A DNA stretch of 64,000 bases from an uncultured Bacillota bacterium (GTDB lineage Bacteria; Bacillota_I; Bacilli_A; RFN20; CAG-631): contig CABUID010000001.1 of assembly GCA_902491575.1 (NCBI GenBank), positions 124,001-188,000 on the forward strand, read 5' to 3'. The notes beneath the pieces were generated by a model, which was given only the letters and a program-made list of their open reading frames with translations, was not told the origin of the DNA and did no database searches. Below are positions 51,781 through 60,386 of the stretch, piece after piece (within the stretch, counting starts at the first letter, position 1; every line of letters begins with the position of its first letter). A program made the position numbers and the translations under genes.

Positions 51781-53517
51781 TTAAATCTTTTTACTTTCAT
51801 AGTAAGAAGTAACTAATTCAAAAACTTCATCTTTATAATCCATTACAATAAGATGTTTTTTCATTTTTTGCTTACCTTTTTTATCAATATATTTTTCGCC
51901 ATCAAACCATATTTTTACACGTTTTAACATTCCAACATCTTCAACATTTATTTTTATATCATTCTCATTTAAATTTTCAAATTTTTTATTTAGATATTCA
52001 ATATTATCTAAAGTTTGATATTGTTCTGAATGACCAACAGCTATATGGCATGCACTTCCTTCTTTTCTTGATGAACGATTAGGGCTTGATAAACGCACAT
52101 CGCTTGTTTTTAACTCAAATTCGTATTTTTTACTTAAAAAGGAAGGTACTTTTAACTTTAAATTACTTTCAATATTTAGAGTTGCATTAACAACCTTTTC
52201 GCATTGGTTTGTATCATTTTTATTAAATCTAGTATTTGATCTATAATATCTTCCTGTTCCTTTTTCAAATGTGTTAAATTCATTTGCTGATGCTAAGTGA
52301 GTATCAAATATAGTTTGATTATTTTCTACTTTTTCATTGATTATAATTCTACTCTCTTCAACTGCTTTTTGGTATTGATACTTATTCTCTTCATTCACTA
52401 TTAAATTGACTTCTTGAACCTGCTTTTTAGACCACTGGTTAGAATAAACCTCTTCATCTCTGCTGATTTGAGTACGCCATCTAGAAAATGATCTATGATT
52501 TTCTAAAGAATAAACTTGATATTTCTTTTCAAGAATCTTCCACTTTAGATTCATCTTTTTAGCTTCATCATTGAAGCCACCAGCACGTAAGTTTGTTTCT
52601 TCTTTTTTAAGCTTTCGAATTTGATTTTCAAACATACGTTGTTTGGCATCTATTTCTTGTTCTTTTTTGATTGTAGCATTATTGTAGTTTGTTGGTGGTC
52701 GTTGGCCACCAAGTAACTCTTCTTCGCTTGTTGGAATGATGTAGTGCCTGCAATTGTAACCATTTGTGCAACCATTACCATCACCATTCTTACCTGCTTG
52801 TGCAATTTCAATAGGAACATAACTATGCCCTGCAATTGTACCCTTTGTTCCATCAAGCGAATACAATCGACCTTGAAATGGAGCACAACGAGGAGAGCAA
52901 TTCGAATGAGAAGATATCCAAACGAGCTTTGTACCTTTGCTTTTTTCTTTGTTAACATCCTCAACGTTTGCATCATAACGAATCTTCATTTCAGCAAGAT
53001 TTCTAGCCGACATGGTATAAGTTATCTGTTTGCCATTTTTGTTGTAAGAAACCACCTTAGCGGGCTGATTAGCAAGTGTTTTAAGTTCTTCCTTCACAAG
53101 ATTTTCATATCGATTAATTAAAGGTGTTCCTGTATCTTTGTTTTTTGTTATAAAATTACGAAACTTATCTTGAGTTATTTTGGCAGAAGCGTTTTCATTT
53201 GATAAGTCTATTCCGTAACTTCCACCCATGCTTTTGATTAAACTAGAATTAATCGTTTTCATGTTATTTGAAAGAACAAAATATTGATGTTGTGCAAGAT
53301 TCAAAAGTGACTGTTCAATTTTCCTTTTGTAAGCAGCATCATCCACTTTAATTTTTTTTAAATAGTTGTAAATTAAAGGACTAAGTACGCTTTGTATTTC
53401 TTCTTTTGTAGATCCGCTTAAAACCATATTTGCAATGGTTTCTTTTATTTTTGTTTGTACACTTTCTAAATCTAGAACTTCATTTTTAGCAATGTCTTTA
53501 TCTGGTGAAAAAATCAT
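51781..53517 (-). CDS. MuF-type minor head protein with probable C-terminal toxin domain
   Basis: 578 residues. The first ~370 match phage minor capsid protein 2/MuF proteins: a helical N-terminus, NLAEMKIRYDANVEDVNKEKSKGTKLVW, the Cys/His core SNCSPRCAPFQGRLYSLDG and NGYNCRHYIIP, and a helical linker. The last ~200 residues are an addition with conserved-looking His (DTHLASANEF, CHIAVGHSEQ) and the ending HLIVMDYKDEVFELVTSYY, reminiscent of BECR-fold (EndoU/barnase/RelE-like) nuclease domains carried by MuF toxins. The toxin call is inference. Portal gene upstream by 5 bases. Confidence 0.82.
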   Translation of the reverse strand: MIFSPDKDIAKNEVLDLESVQTKIKETIANMVLSGSTKEEIQSVLSPLIYNYLKKIKVDDAAYKRKIEQSLLNLAQHQYFVLSNNMKTINSSLIKSMGGSYGIDLSNENASAKITQDKFRNFITKNKDTGTPLINRYENLVKEELKTLANQPAKVVSYNKNGKQITYTMSARNLAEMKIRYDANVEDVNKEKSKGTKLVWISSHSNCSPRCAPFQGRLYSLDGTKGTIAGHSYVPIEIAQAGKNGDGNGCTNGYNCRHYIIPTSEEELLGGQRPPTNYNNATIKKEQEIDAKQRMFENQIRKLKKEETNLRAGGFNDEAKKMNLKWKILEKKYQVYSLENHRSFSRWRTQISRDEEVYSNQWSKKQVQEVNLIVNEENKYQYQKAVEESRIIINEKVENNQTIFDTHLASANEFNTFEKGTGRYYRSNTRFNKNDTNQCEKVVNATLNIESNLKLKVPSFLSKKYEFELKTSDVRLSSPNRSSRKEGSACHIAVGHSEQYQTLDNIEYLNKKFENLNENDIKINVEDVGMLKRVKIWFDGEKYIDKKGKQKMKKHLIVMDYKDEVFELVTSYYESKKI

Positions 53518-53522
53518 AATGA

Positions 53523-55316
53523 TTAACTAACCTTTGGATTGTTTTTATCCTCTTCCGTTTTTTCAGTGATGTTTTTTTCATCTTGTTTAACTTTAAACTT
53601 AGAAAACTCATTGTCCACACTGTCGCTTAAAAGAAGAGCATCTGGACTATCAAGAGCCATGCCTTCTTCAAGTTTTATTTCCTTAACAATTTCATCTTGC
53701 GCATCTTTTGATAGCTCAGAATAAATGTTTTCCACTGCTACCCTCGTAGAAGCTACACGAGTTGACTTGGCCGTGCCCCAAGTCGTAACTTTGCTGTCAA
53801 CACTATCCACAATGTAATCGTTAAATGTAATATCAAGATTTAAATTAGAAGTATCAATTTCTTTTAATTTTTCCTTTGCATTAAACTCATCTGCAAATAA
53901 TGGATAGCCATCTATAGAGCATAAGTATTGTTGGAACTGCAATACTTTTCTAAGTGTCTCTTTCATGACAGGAATAATTAATTTTAACTTTTGTTTTCGC
54001 GTTTCAGTAGTTGCTTTAGATTTTTCACGGGTTGATTTATCAGAAGAGTCTAAGCTTAACATATCTTGCAAACCTAAGGATATTGGACTTATTTTACATC
54101 CAGCACAAATGAGTGATAACAATTTCAAATAAGTGTTAATAAGCATGTCTGTACGGTCAGGAAATTCAGTAACAGTGATTTTACCATTGTCTCCTTCTTT
54201 GTTGCTTCTACGCGTTTTGATGAAGTTTGTGATGTATTTATTGAACTGTTTAAAGGTTTGACTATCCTCTATTGCTCCATCTGAATACGTTTGGAATAGA
54301 TCTTCTGGAAACTCTCTCATTGGTTTAGTGTCGGTAAGCTGAGAAACCAATTCAGAAAGGCAATTATCCAATGAATCAAATTCTTCATGTGAGTTATTAT
54401 AGTCGCTGTCACCATACGGAGTTTGATAAAAAACATTTGAATTTTTAATGTTAGAATACTGATCAGCTAAAATTCCTTTAACTCCTGCAAAGACTCTGTA
54501 TGGCTCTATATCTTGAGTTTCAGGAATCGATTTTAAATTAACCTCACTAAATTCACTATCGGTATTTTTCTTTTTAATGTAAAGTTTACTTTCAATCGTG
54601 GCATTGCCTGACTCATCTTTGCTATATATTTCAACCAATTTATAAACAAGTTGAATGCTTCTTTTTGATGGATCTTCTTTGGTAATCCATGTATAGAATT
54701 CAATTGATTTTGTAATGCCTCTAATTTTGTTAACTTTGTAAAGTGTTCTTGGAACAACTTCAATGATGATATATGGACTTAGTGAAAAATCAAAAGAATA
54801 TTTTAAGCAGCAATCGCCCATACCACTACAAATTTTAGCCATTTGAGTTAATTTCTCTTCTAATTTTAAAGTATCAATAAAATCATATATTATTACTGTT
54901 GCATCTTCACTTGCTCTATCATCTTTAAGTTTCACATTATCTTTTTTCATAACATTAACGTTTACTTTAAATCCTTGATTAAAAAGAACTTTAGCAAACG
55001 TTTCAGAAATAACTGAAGGGATACCTGAATGAACATGTCTCAAAATTGCAGGTGCAGTACTCCAAAATCGAGTTTTTTTAATATTTACCTTGCTTGTGTT
55101 TTTATCTATTTGTGTATGATATTGATAAATGATTTCAGCATTACCAGAAAGCCATGCCATATTTTCCAAAAGTAGTTTTTCATCAAACGATGAATCTACT
55201 AATTTTTGAAATAATGTCCCGTAGTTGTCATAATTATATTTTTGAGAATTAAGCATTTTTAAATCACTCTCCAATCTGTTTAATCTTTTTTGTTGAAAAT
55301 AAGTTTTTAAACTCAT
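53523..55316 (-). CDS. Phage portal protein
   Basis: 597 residues, SPP1 gp6-like in length and order: N-terminal wing region, stem helices, and MAKICSGMGDCCLKYSFDFS, GCKISPISLGLQDMLSLDSSDKSTREKSKATTETRKQKLKLI in the crown part. Portals form the dodecameric DNA channel of the head. Its Shine-Dalgarno GGAGGTGAT is made by the last codons of terL (Gly-Gly-Asp-Tyr). Confidence 0.9.
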   Translation of the reverse strand: MSLKTYFQQKRLNRLESDLKMLNSQKYNYDNYGTLFQKLVDSSFDEKLLLENMAWLSGNAEIIYQYHTQIDKNTSKVNIKKTRFWSTAPAILRHVHSGIPSVISETFAKVLFNQGFKVNVNVMKKDNVKLKDDRASEDATVIIYDFIDTLKLEEKLTQMAKICSGMGDCCLKYSFDFSLSPYIIIEVVPRTLYKVNKIRGITKSIEFYTWITKEDPSKRSIQLVYKLVEIYSKDESGNATIESKLYIKKKNTDSEFSEVNLKSIPETQDIEPYRVFAGVKGILADQYSNIKNSNVFYQTPYGDSDYNNSHEEFDSLDNCLSELVSQLTDTKPMREFPEDLFQTYSDGAIEDSQTFKQFNKYITNFIKTRRSNKEGDNGKITVTEFPDRTDMLINTYLKLLSLICAGCKISPISLGLQDMLSLDSSDKSTREKSKATTETRKQKLKLIIPVMKETLRKVLQFQQYLCSIDGYPLFADEFNAKEKLKEIDTSNLNLDITFNDYIVDSVDSKVTTWGTAKSTRVASTRVAVENIYSELSKDAQDEIVKEIKLEEGMALDSPDALLLSDSVDNEFSKFKVKQDEKNITEKTEEDKNNPKVS

Positions 55317-56819
55317 TTAATAATCACCTCCAAATGCCATCAAATCTTTCATGTGTCTTGTTAATCCATACTCACAGCTATCCATGCGGTCGTTGTCCCC
55401 TTTAGCATTGGTTTCATCTGTATCAAGACGAGTATAGTTTTCTTTTCCTTTTTGAGCATGAAAATAAGCTTGATAAGTAGCACGACAAGCTGTATGAAAA
55501 AGGATTCTCTTAAGAGAGAATCCAATTGACATTAAGTCTATTCTATCTTTAATCGTTGCTTTCCAGGAGCCCACAACATCAATTCCAAACTGGTAATATA
55601 CCTGGTCATTTAAGTCTGCAATAAAGTTCTGCTCTGCGCAATCCAGTAAAAATCCATCCACTTGTGACGGATGAATCTTTAATGTAGTTAAACAGAATTT
55701 TATGAAATCAAAAATGATAGGTTTCTTTTTGTCATAACCTGTAGTTGCAAAAACTTTTTCAAACAAAATAATCGCTCGTTTAAAGCCTCTTTCAAACCCG
55801 ATAAAGTGTATAGAGTTGTATGCTCTGTTTGCTCCAACATCGGCGCCGAAAGCAAAATGACGTAAGTCATAAACACTGTTACCATTTTTATCTTTTTCAA
55901 ACGCATCAACAATGAGTGACTCATCCATGTAGTCCATAAACAGCAAATCACCTTGAATGCCACGTTCGCCAAGTATTTTTGTTGTGTAATAGTAAGAACC
56001 TGGAGCAAAGATGTTCATCGCATCTTGTATTTTAGCTGGAGTCATGATTGGATTGTCCCACATGGTGAAATGCATGTAGAGCCATCCTTTTTTAACTCCT
56101 CGCTTGTTTTGAAATTCTTTCATTTCGTTTAGTATTGAAACAGGTACTTTTCCCAACATTACACAATAGTTGATGTAGTCTTGATAGCACCAGTGTGCAG
56201 GATCATCTCCATTCAAAGTGAAGTATGTGTGAGGATTTGAAGCTGACGTTTGTCTAACGAAACATTCATCAACAAAGTTTTTGGAAGCAATATTCACTTC
56301 ATCGATGTAAATGACACCTTTAGTCCCACCTAGAATTTTTTTCCATGATGACTCATTTGAATAGTTAACAAGATTAATAACTTTCTCTTCTCCATCAATT
56401 CCAGTCATTGAAACATAGTAACCACCAATCTTTCCTTTTTTTAAAATACAATCAGGATGCAAGTTCATCAATCCTACAACATCTGCATACAAAATGTTGT
56501 TATTAATTGCATCTAAGTCACGAGCAGCTATAACATGATATTTTTCTGAACTATTAATTACTGCGTAGTAAATTACATCACTGAAAATCATTGTCTTTGA
56601 ACTACGTGCTGTGCCTTCCAGTACAAGTAATCTTGCAGTTAAGGCAATTGACATTGCATCAAGTATCTTGTTGTTATAAATTACTTTTGGCTTTTGACTA
56701 TCTTTTTTGTTATTTTGATTTTGAAGTTTTTTTTCAAGTTCCAGTTCTGCAAGTTCGTCAGGAGTATAAAATAGCGTGTTAATCATATCTTGAGCTGTAT
56801 GTAATTGTAAGCTATTCAT
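55317..56819 (-). CDS. Terminase large subunit
   Basis: 500 residues. ATPase with a Walker A variant GTARSSKT (69-76) and Walker B VIYIDEVN (169-176), and nuclease acidic motifs FGADVGANRAYN and DGFLLDCAEQ in the C-terminal half. PBSX-type large terminase, which cuts and drives DNA into the procapsid. Start overlaps the small terminase gene by 8 bases. Confidence 0.93.
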   Translation of the reverse strand: MNSLQLHTAQDMINTLFYTPDELAELELEKKLQNQNNKKDSQKPKVIYNNKILDAMSIALTARLLVLEGTARSSKTMIFSDVIYYAVINSSEKYHVIAARDLDAINNNILYADVVGLMNLHPDCILKKGKIGGYYVSMTGIDGEEKVINLVNYSNESSWKKILGGTKGVIYIDEVNIASKNFVDECFVRQTSASNPHTYFTLNGDDPAHWCYQDYINYCVMLGKVPVSILNEMKEFQNKRGVKKGWLYMHFTMWDNPIMTPAKIQDAMNIFAPGSYYYTTKILGERGIQGDLLFMDYMDESLIVDAFEKDKNGNSVYDLRHFAFGADVGANRAYNSIHFIGFERGFKRAIILFEKVFATTGYDKKKPIIFDFIKFCLTTLKIHPSQVDGFLLDCAEQNFIADLNDQVYYQFGIDVVGSWKATIKDRIDLMSIGFSLKRILFHTACRATYQAYFHAQKGKENYTRLDTDETNAKGDNDRMDSCEYGLTRHMKDLMAFGGDY

Positions 56820-57156
56820 TTTTATTTTCCTCTAGGTTATCTTGGCTAAGAGTAGGTAACGTTGTTATCTTTCTGGATGACAAAGCATTTAACACATCAT
56901 TTTTAGCATCGAGTTGCATTTTTGAATTTTTTTCATCATTTTTGCTTTCATTCTTTTCACGTTGCAACATCACCTTGATTGTTTTTTCGTACATGTCTAT
57001 TCTCATCTGATCCTTGAATGATAAGTTTTTTTTATTACAAAGATTAACCATTTTTTTAATTAATGAATCAACAGTTGGAACTTTAGAGACGCTTGTAACT
57101 CTTTTCTTTTTTGATGATTCTTTTTTCTTTTCTGACTTCAGACTATTTGTACTCAC
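56812..57156 (-). CDS. Probable terminase small subunit
   Basis: 114 residues from GTG 57,156, with AAAGGAGG about 11 bases upstream. Lys-rich N-terminus, helical middle (VDSLIKKMVNLCNKKNLSFKDQMRIDMYEKTIKVML) and acidic end. No sequence match to a named TerS, but size, helical nature and the place directly before terL fit. Confidence 0.6.
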   Translation of the reverse strand: MSTNSLKSEKKKESSKKKRVTSVSKVPTVDSLIKKMVNLCNKKNLSFKDQMRIDMYEKTIKVMLQREKNESKNDEKNSKMQLDAKNDVLNALSSRKITTLPTLSQDNLEENKNE

Positions 57157-57309
57157 ATGCTCATCGCCCTCCTTTATTTATGAACATTTAAAGATAACAC
57201 TACTCCCAAACTAAACACAATTAGCCTTTTCCTCTATAATACTACTACTTACTATTAAATAAGTTATAATGCTATACTATTAAAATACTACATAGTATAT
57301 ATTTATATA

Positions 57310-57657
57310 TTATAGTAATAGGGAGAGTGAGAGAGAGAAAGAGAAAGAAGGTTTTTTCCCTTTGCTTTTTTTTGGCTTTTGTTTTTGGATTTTGTCTAAA
57401 TAACTACTTAAGAATTCTAACGCTTCAGAACGAGTTGGAAATATTTTCGTCCAAAGTTTTTTGTTTTCGTTGGATGTTTTCTCCCACAAACTAAAAGACA
57501 CTTTGACTTGCCGTATCCGGTCTTTTTTGTTAAATGAAGTGTAATGAATCATTGAAAAAGTGTATTCTACTTTTTTGCTTGAAAAATCATTGTCAAGTAA
57601 TTCTGATATCTGTAAATAAAGAGCATTTATCCACCTATCGATTGATGCTGCAGCCAT
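57310..57657 (-). CDS. Prophage protein of unknown function with low-complexity tail
   Basis: 115 residues. A globular N-terminal ~90 (ASIDRWINALYLQISELL; TRSEALEFLSSYLDKIQKQ) and a tail of Ser/Phe/Leu (FSFSLSLSLLL) coded by a CT-rich simple repeat at 57,325-57,350. GAGGAG precedes the ATG. It starts the terminase-head gene series. Repeat length changes would alter the tail and possibly read through; the tail may be non-functional. Confidence 0.55.
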   Translation of the reverse strand: MAAASIDRWINALYLQISELLDNDFSSKKVEYTFSMIHYTSFNKKDRIRQVKVSFSLWEKTSNENKKLWTKIFPTRSEALEFLSSYLDKIQKQKPKKSKGKKPSFSFSLSLSLLL

Positions 57658-57744
57658 AAACGATCAAACTCCTCTCTATCATTAAATGAACTCCTTTTTT
57701 TTAATTTGTATTAAGTTAATTTTTTTAGTCCTTAGATAAAAAGC

Positions 57745-57775
57745 AAAAAAACTAGTCGCACTAACTAGTTTTTTT
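57745..57775 (-). terminator. Two-way terminator between early and late prophage genes
   Basis: AAAAAACTAGT pairs with ACTAGTTTTTT around CGCACTA; Ts on both sides, so it can act on either strand. Confidence 0.8.
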
Positions 57776-57793
57776 GAGAAAGGATTAAAAAAA

Positions 57794-57943
57794 ATGAAAA
57801 AAACACTAGACCAAATATTCAAGGAGGTAAGAATTTTGTTTTGCCCAAATTCCTACGATACCATAATATCACAAAATAATGTGACATTTAGTGACATCTT
57901 AAAGTTTTTTGAAAAAAATTTTAAATATTTTGGAAAAAATTAA
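57794..57943 (+). CDS. Small plus-strand ORF, possible gene
   Basis: 49 residues, MKKTLDQIFKEVRILFCPNS start, Phe/Lys-rich end. AAAGGA lies 9 bases before the ATG; an in-frame TTG at 57,836 has a perfect AAGGAGG 8 bases upstream. It runs against all neighbouring prophage genes and overlaps the TGTCAC repeats, so it may be a regulator or a chance ORF. Confidence 0.3.
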   Translation: MKKTLDQIFKEVRILFCPNSYDTIISQNNVTFSDILKFFEKNFKYFGKN

Positions 57944-58025
57944 TCTCCATCCCATGTTTCACCATATACTATTATAAATATTATTATTATTAGTATTAAA
58001 AACATATATATATACTTACTATTTA

Positions 58026-58226
58026 TTATTCATCCGCAAAATCATGAATTCCATCATAGTATCCATCGCAATATGCTCTTTTTATTTTTTTTGCTGTTTC
58101 TAAATCTTTAATACCCATAAATAATTGCCTAAATTCTTTGCTAGTATCTACAATTGAAAAATCATTTGAACTTTCCATATATATAATCATAATTTCATAA
58201 TAAATATTTTCTCTTAATTTATTCAT
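58026..58226 (-). CDS. Small early prophage protein
   Basis: 66 residues, acidic, helical: KEFRQLFMGIKDLETAKKIKRAYCDGYYDGIHDFADE. AGAGGTATTAG precedes the ATG, which overlaps the stop of the preceding gene by 4 bases. Not recognised. Confidence 0.6.
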   Translation of the reverse strand: MNKLRENIYYEIMIIYMESSNDFSIVDTSKEFRQLFMGIKDLETAKKIKRAYCDGYYDGIHDFADE

Positions 58227-58474
58227 TTTCTAATACCTCTTTCAACAACCCATCCTAATTCTTCTAAATTCTTTGTACAATTATCATTAGTCCAATTTAT
58301 AACGCTTAATAATTCTCTTTGTTCTTCTATTGAATAATCTTTTAAATAATTGTCTATTACTCTTTCATTGGCTTTTACAATTCTTCTATTTGGTATATCA
58401 TCATCTTCAGCATCAAATATCCTAAATAGACAATCTTTAATTTTATTGATTTTATAAATTGATATTGTTTTCAT
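58223..58474 (-). CDS. Small early prophage protein
   Basis: 83 residues, no signal or membrane helix; ends LGWVVERGIRK. Its ribosome binding context (GAAAGAGGTATTAG) is repeated in front of the next gene, showing a local duplication of the junction sequence. Overlaps both neighbours slightly. Not recognised. Confidence 0.6.
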   Translation of the reverse strand: MKTISIYKINKIKDCLFRIFDAEDDDIPNRRIVKANERVIDNYLKDYSIEEQRELLSVINWTNDNCTKNLEELGWVVERGIRK

Positions 58475-58739
58475 CCCCTAATACCTCTTTCAATAATTCG
58501 CATTCATCATCTTTTAACTTTATATCTGCGTATACATCATAACAAACATATCCATTATGAACACATATTCTTCCTTTTAATATATCAATAGCCTTTTCTA
58601 ACTTTTCTAATCGTTTTAAATCTTCTTCTATAAATCTAATAGCATTTTCTGTTTCTTCATCTTTTGCACCTTCAGTTAATAATGCCATTGCTACACTATG
58701 AGATTTTTTTATTCGTTTTAGTGCTTCTTTACTTGTCAT
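58452..58739 (-). CDS. Small early prophage protein
   Basis: 95 residues from ATG 58,739 (AAAGGAGGAAAAACAAA upstream); a longer frame to 58,787 would overlap the membrane peptide gene. N-terminal ~55 residues form charged helices (KEALKRIKKSHSVAMALLTEG; EDLKRLEKLEKAIDIL) then a short beta part. Not recognised. Confidence 0.65.
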   Translation of the reverse strand: MTSKEALKRIKKSHSVAMALLTEGAKDEETENAIRFIEEDLKRLEKLEKAIDILKGRICVHNGYVCYDVYADIKLKDDECELLKEVLGDENNINL

Positions 58740-58755
58740 TTTTGTTTTTCCTCCT

Positions 58756-58923
58756 TTACTTTGCATATAGAGACCACATCGTTGCAATAAAACCTGTTAT
58801 AATAATCTCAAGTATACATGTTAAAGTAATGAAATCTTCATTGCCACTATATATGGCTTTAACTAAAAATGATACACCCATAAAAGTTAATAATATTGTT
58901 GATATAATCGCTAGTGCTAACAT
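58756..58923 (-). CDS. Two-helix small membrane protein
   Basis: 55 residues. Two hydrophobic helices (MLALAIISTILLTFMGVSFL and FITLTCILEIIITGFIATMW) joined by a short polar turn with SGNED. AAAGGATGATTAAAC precedes ATG 58,923, 2 bases after the stop of the gene upstream. Its start, spacing and hydrophobic pattern support a real gene despite the small size. It could be a membrane-acting phage protein such as an exclusion factor. Confidence 0.7.
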   Translation of the reverse strand: MLALAIISTILLTFMGVSFLVKAIYSGNEDFITLTCILEIIITGFIATMWSLYAK

Positions 58924-58925
58924 GT

Positions 58926-59894
58926 TTAATCATCCTTTAAAACTGCTTTAACATCTTCAACAACTTCACCATCTTTTAAATCTTTGTAGGATTTAACTTT
59001 TCTAATTTGCCATCCGCCATTAGTACTAATTCCATTTTTAAACTTGATGGATTTAATGGCCATAACAAAATATCCATCTTTATCTTTACAAACAAAACCC
59101 ATTCCAAAACTATGGTTATTATCAGTATCGAATTTTTCTACAACGTCACCAACATATAATTTTTCATTAAAGGCTAATGTTATATCTGTTTCTTCGCCGA
59201 TATAACCTAAATTTTCTTTACCACGAGTTAAATAAGGTTTAAATGGTTCTTTTGGCTTTGAAACATGCTCTACAAATTTGGTATCATCATCGATTAAATA
59301 TATTTGTCCTTTTTTATTTTCAATTGCTAAAATTGTATTACCATCTTTGTGGTGTTTTCCTACTTTTACAACTTTATAAATTTTGTTTTCTTCTGGAAGT
59401 TCATTATAAGCAAATTTTGATAATAATCCCTCACAATTATTATATTTAAACCAATCTTTATAAGTTGAGTAAGAACCACCATCATTAATTACTTTTACAT
59501 AATCTTCGTTATCAAATAATCTATCAAAAGCAAGTTTTGCGCCAATTTCAAAATTGAATTCATCGTCTTGATTACATTTTGCAACTCCTACTTTATCGCC
59601 ATACTTTGCTACTACTTTATTATCGTATCTAGTAATAGTTATTTCTTCTATCTTAAAGTAGTCTTTGTACGTTATAGGTTTCCATTTACATGGATAAGTT
59701 TCACCACAAAGTAATTCATTATTACCATAACGATTATAATATATATAACATGGTAAAATTGATGGTATAAAATCCGTTGGTTTTGCTCCTGAAAACCATT
59801 TCAACCCTTCTTTTTCACATCTTTTTAAAAAGTAGTTTAATTCCTCGTTAGTTTCGCATTTAATAGCGATTTTTTCATTAATAAATCTTTTCAT
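58926..59894 (-). CDS. Early prophage protein of unknown function
   Basis: 322 residues. N-terminal ~55 residues (IAIKCETNEELNYFLKRCEKEGLKWFSG) form a small domain common at the front of many Gram-positive phage early proteins. The rest has repeated short beta modules with Trp/Tyr/Asp (DYFKIEEITITRYDNKVVAKYGDKVGVA; YVGDVVEKFDTDNN). No enzyme motif was found. Likely soluble. Confidence 0.65.
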   Translation of the reverse strand: MKRFINEKIAIKCETNEELNYFLKRCEKEGLKWFSGAKPTDFIPSILPCYIYYNRYGNNELLCGETYPCKWKPITYKDYFKIEEITITRYDNKVVAKYGDKVGVAKCNQDDEFNFEIGAKLAFDRLFDNEDYVKVINDGGSYSTYKDWFKYNNCEGLLSKFAYNELPEENKIYKVVKVGKHHKDGNTILAIENKKGQIYLIDDDTKFVEHVSKPKEPFKPYLTRGKENLGYIGEETDITLAFNEKLYVGDVVEKFDTDNNHSFGMGFVCKDKDGYFVMAIKSIKFKNGISTNGGWQIRKVKSYKDLKDGEVVEDVKAVLKDD

Positions 59895-59930
59895 ATATTA
59901 TTTTCTCCTTTTATTCTTTAACTGTTTTTT

Positions 59931-60386
59931 TTAATTTTTAATTGTTACTTTACTAAAACTAATGTAAAAATTTTTTAATGCTTTATTGTAATATCTAATT
60001 GTTTGTCGATAAGTATATCCAATAATAACGCTAATTGCTTCTAGGGTATTGCCCTCAATAAATTTGTAATGAAGTATATTTGCATACAGTACTCCAGAAT
60101 TTTTAGCAACATTCATTAATGCTTTTTCAATAATAAGTATTTTATTGTTTAGATTAATAACAATATTTTCATATTCATTTTTAAGATCAACTAAGAATGA
60201 TATTTTTGAAGCTAATGAAGAATTACTACCAATTAAAGTTGGATCAACAATTGGACTTTTCGCACTTAATACTTCTTTTTCTAAATCAGATATTAATTTA
60301 TCTAATTGCTTTTTTCTAACAATCAACTGTTTATATTCTTTCAAGAGTTTTTTTGCCTCTTCGTTTTCAAAATTTTTATGTGTCAC
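59931..60386 (-). CDS. Sigma-70 region 4-like late transcription regulator
   Basis: 151 residues from GTG 60,386 (AGAGGTGG upstream; the GTG overlaps the PcfJ-like stop). N-terminal coiled coil, then a C-terminal helix-turn-helix, ILHYKFIEGNTLEAISVIIGYTYRQTIRYYNKALKNF, of the sigma region 4 type found in DUF1492/ArpU-like proteins that switch on late genes. The last gene of the replication block, so a likely trigger of terminase-head transcription. Confidence 0.7.
   Translation of the reverse strand: MTHKNFENEEAKKLLKEYKQLIVRKKQLDKLISDLEKEVLSAKSPIVDPTLIGSNSSLASKISFLVDLKNEYENIVINLNNKILIIEKALMNVAKNSGVLYANILHYKFIEGNTLEAISVIIGYTYRQTIRYYNKALKNFYISFSKVTIKN

Larger units (their letters stand above)
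57658..58025. other. 368-base control region between early and late genes
   Basis: Holds a two-way terminator (57,745-57,775), a small plus-strand ORF (57,794-57,943) and repeated TGTCAC/GTGACA boxes with the near-palindrome TATCACA-6-TGTGACA (about 57,867-57,896). This is the likely switch point between the early unit (58,026-64,000) and the head genes (57,657 downward). A short minus ORF of 15 codons also precedes the 57,657 start. Confidence 0.5.

Noticed and set aside
58664..58951. 95-codon plus-strand ORF
   Set aside because: Antisense to two well-supported minus-strand genes and without a ribosome binding site.
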